The position numbers and the translations under genes are program-made. Positions 35,211 through 46,306 of a stretch of 64,000 nucleotides of DNA are shown piece by piece. Numbering within the stretch: position 1 is the stretch's first letter; each line of letters opens with the position of its first letter. A model generated the notes under the pieces. The model saw nothing but the letters and a program-made list of their open reading frames with translations, was not told the origin of the DNA and did no database searches. The stretch comes from Elmis aenea (lineage: Eukaryota > Arthropoda > Insecta > Coleoptera > Elmidae), in NCBI GenBank assembly GCA_947652605.1, contig OX393579.1:17195674-17259673 (forward strand), read 5' to 3'.

Positions 35211-36285
35211 TACGACATAAGTAAGAAATTTTTCTTTCAAATCTTATTAATGCGTGATAACGTCTCCACGGTTCTGGAAAAATGTATGACGTGCTTTGAG
35301 GTAAGAGTAAATTGATGGTAAAATGTTAATGCATCTACTATGTTTTACAAATTGATCAATTAAAATACTACAGTGTTTTTTTTATATTTAATTATAACTC
35401 ACACAAGTGGTAAAAATGTCCTTGCTTTAAAATTGATAACGTCACTTAAGCGTTGGTAGAATTTTATACAACTTTACTAAAAATCACACTTGTATTATAT
35501 GTTCAATTTTTGAATGTTGGCAAATAATTTTTCCACTCCTAATGTCTTACCTACCTTTAGTCTTAGGCAGAGCCGTAGAACGGCAGGGGCTAAAGGGGAG
35601 CAGTCCATCAGGGCGGTCCTCTTAAGGCGCGCATAAAAAAGAGGCCAGTTAAACAAATATGAAGTCCTTATCTCATCAGTCACATTTCATGACTGCAAGA
35701 GATAAATAATGATAAATATAATGTTAATTATCAAATAATACGTTGTTGCACTGTAAGTATCTGCCGCATTGTTTATTATTTTATTGATATTGCGGCGATA
35801 CAATTTGGTTGCCCACACATTACTAAAATAAGTTTAATTCCTCTTGATGTAGTTCTTCAAAGTGATAATAACAAAAATTCATAAAATAAAATCTTAGGAT
35901 TTACATTCGCGATTATTGTGTGTTCGTTGACTGCATAAAGAATCTTAAAACATACGCTGCTCTAGGTATTTTGAAGGTAATAAAAGGGCTCGGTTTTCTT
36001 AAAAATAAGTCGACTGCTGACATCTTTTATCGTAGACAAAAAATATTACGTCATTTATAAATTATTTTCTGCGATTTACAAAAATATAAGATTAATAGGG
36101 GTTTGCTCTTATAATAACCAAGTAACAATGGTGCGACACTTACACCTAATCACCCTGTATAATGGCATATTATATATTTAAAACACTACCAGTCCCTAAA
36201 AATCAATTCTTTATAAGTTTCAAGGAAACTTGAATTGTAAGCCATTGTCAGATAACATCATAATAATTTTTTTTCTACAATCACT
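35211..36285. other. AT-rich stretch with fragmentary repeats
   Basis: A GC-richer patch at about 35570-35660 (GGCAGAGCCGTAGAACGGCA) may be an isolated transposon end. GGTGCGACACTTACACCTAA at about 36130 followed by TCACCCTGTATA is a solo end of foldback F3. No gene recognised. Confidence 0.45.
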
Positions 36286-37108
36286 AATGTAAATGACTCT
36301 TACCGTACAGCCTGCATGCATAGTAAGTGGGTCCTTACTCACGGTAAGCAAAAAGCACAGTGTTTAAAAGAAATGATCAAAGTAGACTCACTTCAAACAC
36401 TTCCTGCGTGCCTAGTAAGTGAGTTATAATCACGGTCTACTACACAGGTTGGGAAACTCCCATATAAAACCGACTGAGGCCGGTAAGTAGTTCCGTAAAT
36501 TATCCCACAGAGGCGATAAGTCTAAGAACCATTCGCCATAAATGATCACTAGATGGCGATACGTCTAAGAACCGGTTCGTGCACAAGATTTTGACATAAT
36601 CAGCGAGATTTATAGGCTTTCGCTTAAAAAATTTGAATTTAATCAATCAGATGATGTATATAAAAATGTTTTAATTGAATTTTTAAGTCAGGTTTGTTTA
36701 AAATAGGTTCTTAAACTTAATCGCCATCTAACGGATTTTTATGGCGAATGGTTCTTAGACTTATCGCCGTCTAGCGGAAATTTATGTCGAAAAGTTCCAG
36801 ATTTTTTGACAGGCTTCCTAACCTGTGTAGTAGACCGTGGTTATAACGCACGGTAAGCAAAACGCACACTTGTCTAGAAACGTCAAAGTAGGCTTACGTC
36901 AAAATTGACAAGACAACGTAATTTACATGTGTATATTAGCCAAAAAGCCGTTAAAATCGTATGTATTATGTGATCGTATAAAAAGTATGCTACATAACAC
37001 GAGTTGTAAAGCATTTACGCACTCGCCGCCACGCGGTTCCGTGCGCAACTTTTTCACTCGTGCGTAATATGCTTCTTATAACTCTTGTTATGTAATATAC
37101 TGTTATTA
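36286..37108. repeat. Dispersed repeat R1, copy 2, interrupted
   Basis: Same architecture as 9193-9600 (CCGTACAGCCTGCATGCATA, GCACGGTAAGCAAAACGCAC, GTTATGTAATATACTGTT), split by the MITE at 36431-36839. Removing the MITE and one copy of its flanking GTTATAA restores continuity with the copy at 9193. Confidence 0.8.
36431..36839. mobile_element. MITE with perfect 20-bp TIR
   Basis: Terminal inverted repeats CACGGTCTACTACACAGGTT are identical over 20 bp. Flanks GTTATAAT (36423-36430) and GTTATAAC (36840-36847) form an 8-bp duplication with one mismatch. Secondary inverted blocks inside include GATAAGTCTAAGAACCATTC near 36518 against GAATGGTTCTTAGACTTATC near 36746. It is non-coding. An 8-bp duplication suggests hAT, but the CACGG end is not typical, so the superfamily is uncertain. 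Confidence 0.88.
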
Positions 37109-38589
37109 TATTATAAACAATACCAATGTAAACATATACAATTAACGATTACAATTCCTATTTTGTATACTTCGCAGTTTGTTAATACTTAATCACTTAA
37201 ATTATTCAAATTAATATTGTCAATATATTCCAAACATTTTATTTATTAAAACAATGCAATAGCTATTGACGAAGATACCAAAGTGTCAAAAGTAGATGAT
37301 TATGTTTGCTGAGAGATATTTCTTACCAATAAGGATCTTTTGATTAAACTTAATTAATTATATTTATTTTATCGATTTAAATTTCAGGGTAATTAGGATG
37401 TAGATTATTGCAAGCTAGCACGTTGCTAAATGTAATGATGATTAGAAAAACGTATGTCAATAAATTATATAGAGCTGTAGGTAATCGTTTTCAGTAAAAT
37501 GAAAACATATAAAGGATGTACTATTAATTTTATGCTGTAACTTTTTTTTATCGAAATTAATACTAAAATTTCGTGAAAACATCTTTATGGTCCTTTTTTA
37601 TTCTACTTTTAATGATGACATAAACTTTTGGCTTAATCGATTTTAATTTAATTTTTTGATATTAATCTTTTTATATCCTTAAGGCGCCGTATTAAATTTC
37701 AAATAGTTGGCAAGATTTATTTATCTGAAATTTTAATGCTTTTACATGATTATAAACGAATAACGTGCATAATAAAATTTTTAAAGCAATAAGTACTAGA
37801 AAAATGTTAAATATGATCACATTTCGCATAACATAAAAAATTCGTTGTGAAAAGTCTCGAATTATGTTTGCAACAATGATTTTCCGATTTTATTATTTAG
37901 GATAAACGTAGTAGCTAGCAATTTGCAATAATTTAATTATTAAATTTGTAGCTGTAAATTGTTGGTTTAAATTTCCAAAACATTACAATTGTTCTGGAAG
38001 TAACTCACCTATAATTTACAAAAACCAATATCCTTTTACATTAACTTTTAGTATTTTTATCATGGGTATTGTGCATAACTGTTTAGCACAGAGATCGTAG
38101 TGTAAAAAGCTTTTTAGTTGTTTATATTTCGATTGATGACCTGTGATACAAATGATACATCGCAGTTATACAACAGTATATAAAAGCTATTGTTAGGAGC
38201 TCTCTGTAAAACGGAGAATTTTAATTGCATATAAAACTGTAAACTGTAATTTTATAAATGTATCGCATTTTTTATGTATATCTAATGCTCCTTTCTTCTA
38301 AAATATTTTTTAAGATATGGTTTCTAATAAGATGGTGTTAGATGAGGAAATGATGATATTTAATTAAACGTAAAATTCTACATCACCGTATTAGTTGATT
38401 TGTACTTTTCCTCTCACGCTTTGATGCCAATGGATAATATGACGTATATGGCGTCTAGTGGAACCAGGAAAAAAGTCCAAGAAAAATCAGCAATTAAGAT
38501 TGTAAACTACAAACTTGCGATAGTACCTACATGACGTGAACTCAAAATACATGAAAAGTGGAAGTGAAAAAAGTGTTATTATTGCTCTG
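37109..38589. other. AT-rich stretch, no gene recognised
   Basis: Nothing coding and no closed repeat. ATGACGTATAT near 38440 pairs with ATATACGTCAT near 39253, which may mark the outer limits of a worn element around the hairpin at 38600-38730. Confidence 0.45.
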
Positions 38590-38599
38590 AAATAGTATA

Positions 38600-38730
38600 T
38601 TATATACCAAGGTAGAGAAGTCAACTATTATAGCCTGAGGGCTCAGATTAGATCACGAGGCGCGAAGCGCCGAGGGATGTAAGGGCCCGAAGGCTATAAG
38701 ACTTCTCTACCGTGGTGTATATACTATTTT
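38600..38730. repeat. GC-rich imperfect hairpin
   Basis: The left arm TATATACCAAGGTAGAGAAG ... TATAGCC is matched by GGCTATAAGACTTCTCTACC ... TATA. The loop contains GAGGCGCGAAGCGCCGAGG, itself self-complementary (GGCGC...GCGCC). Unusually GC-rich for this window. No target duplication identified and no coding capacity. Confidence 0.65.
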
Positions 38731-39460
38731 TTTCACTACTAGTAAGACAAACCCATTTATGTTATGTACGCACTTTCTAACCTAAAATATAAAAAGTTAA
38801 GTACCTATCTATTCTATAGAAATATTGAATCTGCGTGTTACTCATCTTGCTAAATCACTATTGTTATTAAAAAACATCGTTTTTAAGCGATGGTTTCATC
38901 TAAAATACTGACATTATTAAAACTTTTCTCTTTTTTACGTTGTGTCAATCGACGGTGTGGATATTGACAACCCAGACAACCGTCATTTATTACGGTGCGA
39001 AAGTCGTGTTATTTAAATACACCAAAGTTTTTAAAATTAAATTAATTTATTTAAACAACGTTTAAATGCTAAAATACCAATAAAGAGAATTTCTCCATCA
39101 TACTAAATCGTCCTATAATTTTTTTTTCTTTAAAACTACAACAGCATTATCAAAAAATATAAATTTGTTCATTATTCACCAGTGGTTAATAATGAAAAAT
39201 TGTTTACCTGTAACCATGCATAGGTAGAGAAATTGAATTTCACGGCATTCTAATATACGTCATAATGCTACGCTATATTACTAGTAGTGAAAAAAATCCT
39301 TTTTTCACCTTATGAATAAGTTTTGTGCTTAAAACTTAAAATTTTAACAAAGTCTAGTGTCTACAATTCTGAAAAATGTTGTTCGTTATTTTCTATAAAT
39401 ATTGTGACAATTTGTTATATTCTGTTGCCTCCAGCCTCTTATTGCTCCAAATAATTCTGT
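38731..39460. other. AT-rich stretch, no gene recognised
   Basis: Includes TATATTACTAGTAGTGAAAA near 39271, which echoes ATACTATTTTTTTCACTACT near 38720 in inverted order and so belongs with the repeat around 38600. Confidence 0.4.
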
Positions 39461-40496
39461 ACAGGGTGGTCCAAATTTGATGGATTACATGGGTATCTCG
39501 CTTAATATTCAAGATAGGGAAACGGTTAAATTACCAAAAATATGCAGTTTTTTGAGACAAATTCAGAACCAGAATATTCTATCACTTCCGGTTTTTGAGG
39601 TATTAAAAAAAAGTGTTTTTGGTCATATATATAATGTGTCATATCTCCGTTATTGTTGTAAATATCGAAAAAATGTATAAAGCAGGGCTAGAAACCGAAA
39701 AAAAATTTGGTTAACGGTTAACCGAATTCAAGAACTTTATTTTTATAACGGTTTTTTGTTGAAAAACCGCTTTTTTCCGTAAAAAAAACGGTTAATTTAA
39801 CCGGTTTTTGACATTATTCAGATTTGAAAGTATAAAAAGATATTATCTATTTATAATTTTATAATATATGTACAATCAAGCATTCAGTAATTACTTTTGG
39901 TAAACTAATCACATTTAATACAGATTTTGTATTTTTTCTAAATAATTTTTATTAAAAAGAGATGTTTAAAAAACCGCTTTTTTATTATTTTGGTTAAAGG
40001 TTACCGTTTTTGCCTTTAAAAATAACGGTTTCGGTTTCGGCTAAAAATCACAATTTTGGATAAAAAATAAAGGTTAACTGGTTTTTTAAACCGGTTTAAA
40101 AAACCGGTTTCATGCCCTGGTATAAAGACAATTTTAGTTATTTTTATGTAAAATTCCATTACAACAAATAAAAATACGTTAGCCGTTTAAAACTTATGAC
40201 AAAAACTTGCCTTTTTTAAATGGAAACTCTAGTTGGCTATGACCTATTTATACTCCAAATTGTTTTCTCATTCCAAATATAAACAAGGTGCAAAACCTTT
40301 TGGAACTCATGTGGTACAAGTTCTGAAAGTTTAGTGATTTGATGTTTAGATAAACATTGTAAACATTTGAATATAAAATAAACAACTGTATGCTACATAA
40401 CTGCTGATTCTGACTATGTTGTTATTGTAATTTTATCGTTTCTTTATCGTAATAAGCGAGATACCCATGTAATCCCATCCAATTTGGACCACCCTG
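39461..40496. mobile_element. Foldback element C (ACAGGGTGGTCC ends)
   Basis: The left end ACAGGGTGGTCCAAATTTGA and right end TCCAATTTGGACCACCCTGT are inverted repeats that extend about 44 bp through GATTACATGGGTATCTCGCT. The interior carries a CACTTCCGG block and the TTTTTTAAATGGA...TAGTTGGCTATGACC block near 40210. A 436-bp hAT element (39684-40119) is inserted inside. No transposase frame seen. Confidence 0.85.
39684..40119. mobile_element. hAT MITE nested in foldback C
   Basis: A 436-bp element with ends CAGGGCTAGAAACCG and CGGTTTCATGCCCTG (13 of 15 inverted matches) and an exact 8-bp duplication, GTATAAAG, at 39676-39683 and 40120-40127. Inside both ends are runs of GGTTAACCGGTTTTT-type repeats like those in 19621-20268, suggesting related transposase-binding arrays. 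Non-coding. Confidence 0.93.
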
Positions 40497-40775
40497 TTTA
40501 TTAAAGGGATTATAACGTTCAATTTTTATACAAGTTGATTTATAATATTTTTAAATTTTAAATTTTAATTCAAATTTTTCGAAGTACGCAGTTTTAAATC
40601 AGTTCCGGATTTATATTTATGTTAATAAAATTTTGTCACCATTTTGCAGAGGTGCTAAGATATACGTATATACGTCATATCTCTAATAAATTCTATATTA
40701 CATGAATATGTAAACTGCATTAATATAAAATGATGGTTGTTGTAACACGCTCTGTGATATATACATGGTGACAAT

Positions 40776-41425
40776 CAGTGGCGTATCCTGGTCTCTGATA
40801 CAAGGTGTGCTACAATTTGAGAAATTAATAATTTATTTATTATTTAATTAATGTTTCTAGAACGACTTTTTTCAGTACCTATATCCTACATGTTCATTTT
40901 AATGTAGTAATTGTAATAATAACAACAATTAAAAAATTAATGAAAATAATAAAAGATCTTCTATTATACAATTGTGTTCTGCCATAATTAATACAAGTAA
41001 CAAATTTTAAAAACTGTCTGATTTGCAGCTCGACAGTCTAGGCTCTAGGGCTATAAATGTACTTACGGGTGCGATTCTACTAGCGCACCAGGTCGAGCGA
41101 TAATCACGCGCGTCCCCACCAACTCGCCACTACCCTCTCTCCAACCTCACGCTTCAAATGGAGCATAAGATGTGTTCGATTTTTGTATAGCGCCGCCGAA
41201 CAGATAGATGTATGGCTCCAGCAAACGCAAACCCAGCTCCGCGCTCATTACTCGCTTATTTCAACAATGAAACATTACTTTTTTAGACAATATTGCCAAC
41301 TTTTTCTTTAAAATTTTCAGAAAAATTGGAAAATAATCTAAACATACTCTCAATTAAAAATAAATTTTAGGGGTTTCACTAGGGTGTGCGGCGCACACCT
41401 AGCACCTATGGAATATACGCCACTG
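40776..41425. mobile_element. hAT element, CAGTGGCGTAT ends
   Basis: A 650-bp element with ends CAGTGGCGTATCC and GGAATATACGCCACTG (11 terminal bases identical as inverted repeats) and an exact 8-bp duplication, GTGACAAT, at 40768-40775 and 41426-41433. GGTGTGC motifs lie near both ends (40805 and 41383). The middle includes a GC-richer stretch (41035-41250). No transposase frame. Confidence 0.93.
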
Positions 41426-41433
41426 GTGACAAT

Positions 41434-42628
41434 AATTTATGGAATGGAATCATTTACCATTGAAAAATCGTTTATTTTTATTTTTTTTTTGAAAATATTT
41501 AAAAAAGTTGAAAAAATCAAAAGTCAAAATTAAGTACATAAAATTTTTCTTGAAATTATGCCCAACTGCCAATTTAATCGACAATGTACCTCTTATAATA
41601 ACAAAGTTACCACAACACATATAGATTATTGTCACTCTGAATAATATGATGTTAGTAGCATGTTAAGAAATAAAATTTCAATTTCTTCCTAATTATTGTA
41701 ATTTAGCAGAATTTTATCAATTGTGAACTTTTGTACCAATTTGTCAGACAGACATAGCCCTAAAATTGTAACCCTTATTTTGTAAACTTTGAAGCAAAGT
41801 CATAGAACTAATACAATCTTTTATCTCCAAACAGTAGCTTCTAAATAGAGTTTTTTTGGTTCTCCGCGTATAAGGAGATATGTTTCCAGAAATCAATAGG
41901 AAAAGTCCTTGAATATGTTTGCTTAAATACTTAAATAATTATGCATATTATCTGTAACATCGTGTTATTAAAACTAGGAACTATTAATTTGTTTTATTTA
42001 AATCTTGAAGGCAGAAATATTGTTAAAGACTGTAAACATATTTTACAGAAAATATTGTGTGTGCAAAACTACATAAAATAAAGTAATTTGTATATTCCTC
42101 AAGGTGCCAGGATGAAGGGCAAATAAAAAATGAACATTTCAAGTGGCAGTGGAAACATTTTAATGGAATCGTCTTAAGATAACCCTGGAAGGGTAAAAAT
42201 TGTATATCGTTATACATTGTGTAAAATGTCTCGAAATATTTTAAAATATCTGGATATTATCAGAGTTATGAATGATTTTGGTAGAATACGGTGTGTGAAT
42301 AATCGATCGATGAACAAAATAAGCCTACCATTGTAAAAATAAATTTATCGAGTCAACTTGTTCATATTTCTTGAAATAATTTCAAAAAACTGTCTTTCTT
42401 TTCTGTAACGACAAGTTGAAGACTGTGTTCTTTAATATAGGACAAAACAAAAACACAGTTTTCGATGATGATTTGAAGGACATTGAAATTTAGAGTTGTA
42501 GTGTAGTAGTTACTTTGATGTACGAGGTTGGTCAGTCTGGTAACGTACCAGAGTTATGTAGCTAGCATAATAAAACACCATGTGTAATAAATGTTTAATT
42601 GACTATTAAATGCTATAAGGGTGAAAGT
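41434..42628. other. AT-rich stretch, no gene recognised
   Basis: Only short frames without motifs. Confidence 0.5.
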
Positions 42629-43080
42629 ACAGCGTGGACCAAATTCGAATGTTTTACCGTAATAGAAAATCTGATATCGGTCTCGTGGGCTATTTTTTTG
42701 GGAAAAGAACGCCTATGTAATCCGAGTTTTGTATCGATTTCCATTTTGGCACTGCAGACGAAAAATCAAATTTCATAATTTTTAAAATATTATTATAACT
42801 TGTGGTGTGACGTCAATGTGGAAACAGTCTATCGTTACTGCTTCCACATTGACGTCAACTATTTAATAAAATAAAACCAAATCATATCAGTTTTTTGTAA
42901 CAGAGTTTTATGCTTACTTTTAAAACTAAATTATTTGTTAGCGACCTTGACTTTTGAGATATCAAGTAGATAAACTTATATTTTTTTAAATGGATATCCT
43001 AGTTGGCCATGGCTTTATATGAAAGAGATTTTTTTTAGCTTTTCAAAAATATATAGTTTGATATATTTTTTACAAAAAAT
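42629..43080. mobile_element. Worn relative of foldback C
   Basis: Begins GTACAGCGTGGACCAAATTC, similar to the end of element C, and carries TTTTTTTAAATGGATATCCT followed by AGTTGGCCATGG near 42981-43012, the same internal block as in families C and D. No matching right end. Confidence 0.55.
42808..42857. repeat. 16-bp perfect hairpin with TGACGTCA
   Basis: TGACGTCAATGTGGAA (42808-42823) is exactly inverted as TTCCACATTGACGTCA (42842-42857) around an 18-base loop. The tips are the 8-bp CRE/ATF palindrome TGACGTCA. It may be coincidental structure within the worn foldback. Confidence 0.75.
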
Positions 43081-43159
43081 AACTACGATATGGCTAGTTT
43101 TGTAAACATTTTCCTACCAAAGTTTGCCATGATTTCGTAAACAAGTGATGTTTGCAATT

Positions 43160-43378
43160 ATTAAATTCGGTCATTCCATGTATTGTCGCATCGCGTCGGC
43201 TAGTTCTCTCTCCTTGTCTATGCCTTTTATCCAACTTCTTCTTGGTCTGTCTGGTTTTCTTCTGCCTTTGAGTGGCGTTTAGGATTTGTTTTGGGATTCT
43301 ATCTTTAGCCATTCGCTGTACAGGCTGGCCTATTTTCGAAGCACATACAGGTGCTCGTTTTTTTTGAGAGGAACTCAT
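43160..43378 (-). pseudogene. LINE C-terminal fragment (RTE/CR1-like)
   Basis: The minus frame gives GQPVQRMAKDRIPKQILNAT followed by a basic stretch, matching the common tail of insect LINE polymerases (G-H-[VI]-x-R-M-x-x-[DE]-R-[LI]-P-K-x-[IV]-L-N, then R-x-x-G-R-P). The GRP-rich motif and W are lost. Short and decayed. Confidence 0.5.
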
Positions 43379-43449
43379 TGCCGTAAACAGACTTTTGATG
43401 TCTTTTTTAATTTTTGAAATACAGCCAAAACCGATTTTTGGCTATTTTC

Positions 43450-44358
43450 AAATATGTTAAATATCTCGCTTAATCGAAAAGATACAGAAAAACTTTTAAA
43501 ACATTTTTGGCATGGTTTTTTGTTCTTAATAAGATAGCGATATTAATTTTTTTACTCATATTGGCCACAATTATAGCTTCTTCGGAATGAGTCTGTACTG
43601 AAAAAGGACAATGGCGTTCGTTAACAAGTTTTTTTAGATAGGCGGAACTGCAATGTGGTTTTAGGAACAATATACATCTTCGAAGCTTCTCGTTTAGATA
43701 TTTCAATTTTCACAACCTCTAATGCTTTGTCTATATCGTTCTTATTGAGATTTTTTTAATATAAACACAACCTCCTTTTACTTTTGGCATTTTCAGGAAA
43801 TTTACGATTTAAATTTACCGGTAAAATTTACACTGTGCATAGTTATTGGCATGCAATACTTTATTAGTCATTGGCCACGGTTAATAACTAAATCTAGGCA
43901 GAATTCAGGTGTAGTAGTTATTGGCCGCCTATGCCAATAACTATAGTTTTTCAGATTTTTATGATCCAATTGTAGCCACTCTTCAAATAAATTAATCAAT
44001 TATTGAAATTGTAGGCACAGAATTATGTATTTTGGTCACCTTATAGTGAAATAAGGTTGTAGATTTTGTAATATTATTGCGCCAACCAATAATTAATAAT
44101 AAAATTAGCTATTCAAAATTGACACTCTCCTTAAGGTTTTCACATGCACTGCGCAGTTTCTCATGTGCTGCAGGTAGGTATGGTTTGTTATTTTTGTTAA
44201 CAACAGTTAACAAAAAAAAAGTTAATAGTCTTAGAAATTATTAAACTTTGCAAACTAATAAACAAAATCCCCAAAATTTATTTAGAATTCTTATTATATG
44301 CGATTAAATTAGACTATGCCAATAAGTACATAAAGGCCAATAACTGTAGCAGTTACCC
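43450..44358 (-). mobile_element. Partial pogo-like element, TTATTGGC repeats
   Basis: The right terminus, read on the minus strand, is TA then GGGTAACTGCTACAGTTATT followed by GGC (TA at 44359-44360). TTATTGGC or its complement recurs near 43852, 43910, 43930, 44311 and 44332. A transposase N-terminus follows on the same strand (43520-43790). The left terminus was not found, so the element is truncated on that side, perhaps near the LINE fragment at 43378. Confidence 0.65.
43520..43790 (-). pseudogene. Pogo-like transposase N-terminal fragment
   Basis: The ATG at 43790-43788 opens MPKVKGGCVY, and after a frameshift the strand reads NDIDKALEVVKIEISKREAS then KMYIVPKTTLQFRLSKK. This is the Psq-type helix-turn-helix of pogo/Tigger-like transposases (x-A-L-E-x-V-x-x-G-x-S-x-R-x-A-A-x-x-[FY]-x-V-P-x-[ST]-T-L). 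A later frame gives EEAIIVANMSKK, similar to the E-E-E-x-x-[IL]-V-x-W-[IL] start of the CENPB-type domain. No DDE motif follows. Confidence 0.7.
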
Positions 44359-44360
44359 TA

Positions 44361-45071
44361 TTTAGGGACGTTTTAAGGCGAAGCATGCGAGAATTGCATC
44401 AGAATCTGAAATATAAAGCGAATAAGATTTGCATAATACTTTGTACATTGCTGTTGGTAGTCACATGGTGTAGCATCATTTTTATACCATGCTGAAAAAA
44501 TGTTTGACAGATTTATAAGCACACTAGCAACAATGCTTCTTATTATTATTGCTTGAATAATTATGATCATTAAATAAAAAACCAATAATTAATGAAGTAT
44601 AATTTTATATTAATACATTTTTTATCTAATAACAAGTCAGTACAATTTCATACAATATTATGTTAATAATATGCTTAGAATGAGTTATATATATACAGTG
44701 TATATCAATTAATCATCATGCAAAATATATGTTGGTTCGATAAATTTTAAACGTCTCTATATTAACTATTGCGAATCTATTATATTAAGTTGGTCTACAT
44801 TTAGAAATCTTATGATACCATAGCGGTAGCGTTTTTAGGCTATTGATAAAGATACATATGTATATTGTTATTATTTATGTTATTTTATCGAGCTCTATCT
44901 AAAAATATCGTCTATCTTAGGTCCCAAGTAAGTAAAATATTAAATATCGATATCGTTTCCATATTTACCTCTTAGTGCATTTTGTGTCAAGTGCGTTGAT
45001 CAATTTTCAAAACTTTAATTTCTGGTGTGCTATAAGTTAATAATCAATGGGCAAAATAATGGTAGCTCTTA
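44361..45071. other. AT-rich stretch, no gene recognised
   Basis: No interpretable feature up to the hAT target duplication at 45072. Confidence 0.45.
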
Positions 45072-45079
45072 GTTTTTAT

Positions 45080-46298
45080 CGGGGTTGGGCAAAATTTGAT
45101 TTAAATTTAAAAAATCACGAATTACGACTTTTTTAAGAAACTTGCACATTTTTCCTTTTTACAACTAATTTATTTATTATTCACCCTACATTATATCTTC
45201 TATACAGTGTTATTCAGAAAGTATCAATAAATGAAAACGTTTTTTTTATTAAAAATTTCTTAGAAACGCTTATTCTTTATAAAAGTTGGTGGAAAAAACT
45301 TCATAAAAATTCAAACCATACTAGATTTTAGCGATTTCAGAAAAATTCCAAAAAATTTTAAGAGTTGCAAAAAAACTGTATCTATAAAGAACGATTTCAA
45401 AGATTTTAAAAATACGCCCAAAGGTGAAATTTGTCGTTAAAATTTCAATTTTTATTTTTATAGTAATTTTAATATCCAAATGCAAAAATTAAAAAACTTT
45501 TTATTATTGGTTTCTCAAACAATTTTATTTATGAGGAAAATTGGTGCATGATCTAAAACTAATTGTAAGTTAAAAAAAAGTTCAATATAAATTCATATAA
45601 CACTAGATTTTATCGATTTTAGAACTATTCGAAAAGTAAAGTGCCCTTATTTTTTTTTTTTTTAAGTTTAAAAAAAGTTGTTTACAATTTAAAAATAATA
45701 TTAAACAAATTATCGTTTTCCCTTGATTTTTTTTTAAACTCCTTAAATAAAAAACTTTTCCAATTGTTGCAGACTTTTTGAATGAGGCTGTAGATCTTTT
45801 GATTCTAAAATTATTTATGTTTGTGAAAATTTAGAAAGTAAATCTACCGGAATGCGTCTCTAACAAAAAAATCCTACAGAGACTTTATTTCTCTCTGACC
45901 TATAAGAAGCCAATAGGCTAAATTTCCGGCGGTTGTTTAAGGCTCCCCCAGACAGAGGCGGTACGGTACGATTCGGGACGATATCTTAATAAGATTGCGG
46001 CATATGGAAGCGCCCACACCAATGATGAGCGCGATGACAAGCGGGTTTAATTTGTATGTCCGAAATAAGTTTGATTCTTTTTGGGTAATCTTGTAAGGGT
46101 AATCCCTATACCGATTGTATCGTACCGAGCGGTATAACGCGTCTGTCTGGGGGAGCCTTTTAAACGGGTGGAAGTAAAACATGCATTTAATTTATGTGTG
46201 CCGTTTAATCGTGAAAAAAATAAAGTTTGATTTAAATCATGATTTTAATTTTTTTAAATCAGCTGATTTAAATCGTGATTTAAATCAGGTCAACCCTG
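45080..46298. mobile_element. 1.2-kb hAT element, GATTTAAATC repeats
   Basis: Left end CGGGGTTGGGC and right end GGTCAACCCTG (inverted CAGGGTTGACC) are flanked by an exact 8-bp duplication, GTTTTTAT, at 45072-45079 and 46299-46306. GATTTAAATC-type repeats cluster inside both ends (45097-45115 and 46228-46287). No transposase frame was recognised. The MITE at 45939-46159 is nested within it. Confidence 0.88.
45939..46159. mobile_element. MITE with GGCTCCCCCAGACAGA ends
   Basis: A 221-bp element with a perfect 16-bp inverted repeat, GGCTCCCCCAGACAGA, extendable to AAGGCTCC...GGAGCCTT, and matching GCGG/CCGC just inside. Flanks TTTAA and TTTTAA are too low in complexity to fix the duplication; a three-base TAA duplication (Harbinger-like) is one possibility. 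Confidence 0.85.
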
Positions 46299-46306
46299 GT
46301 TTTTAT

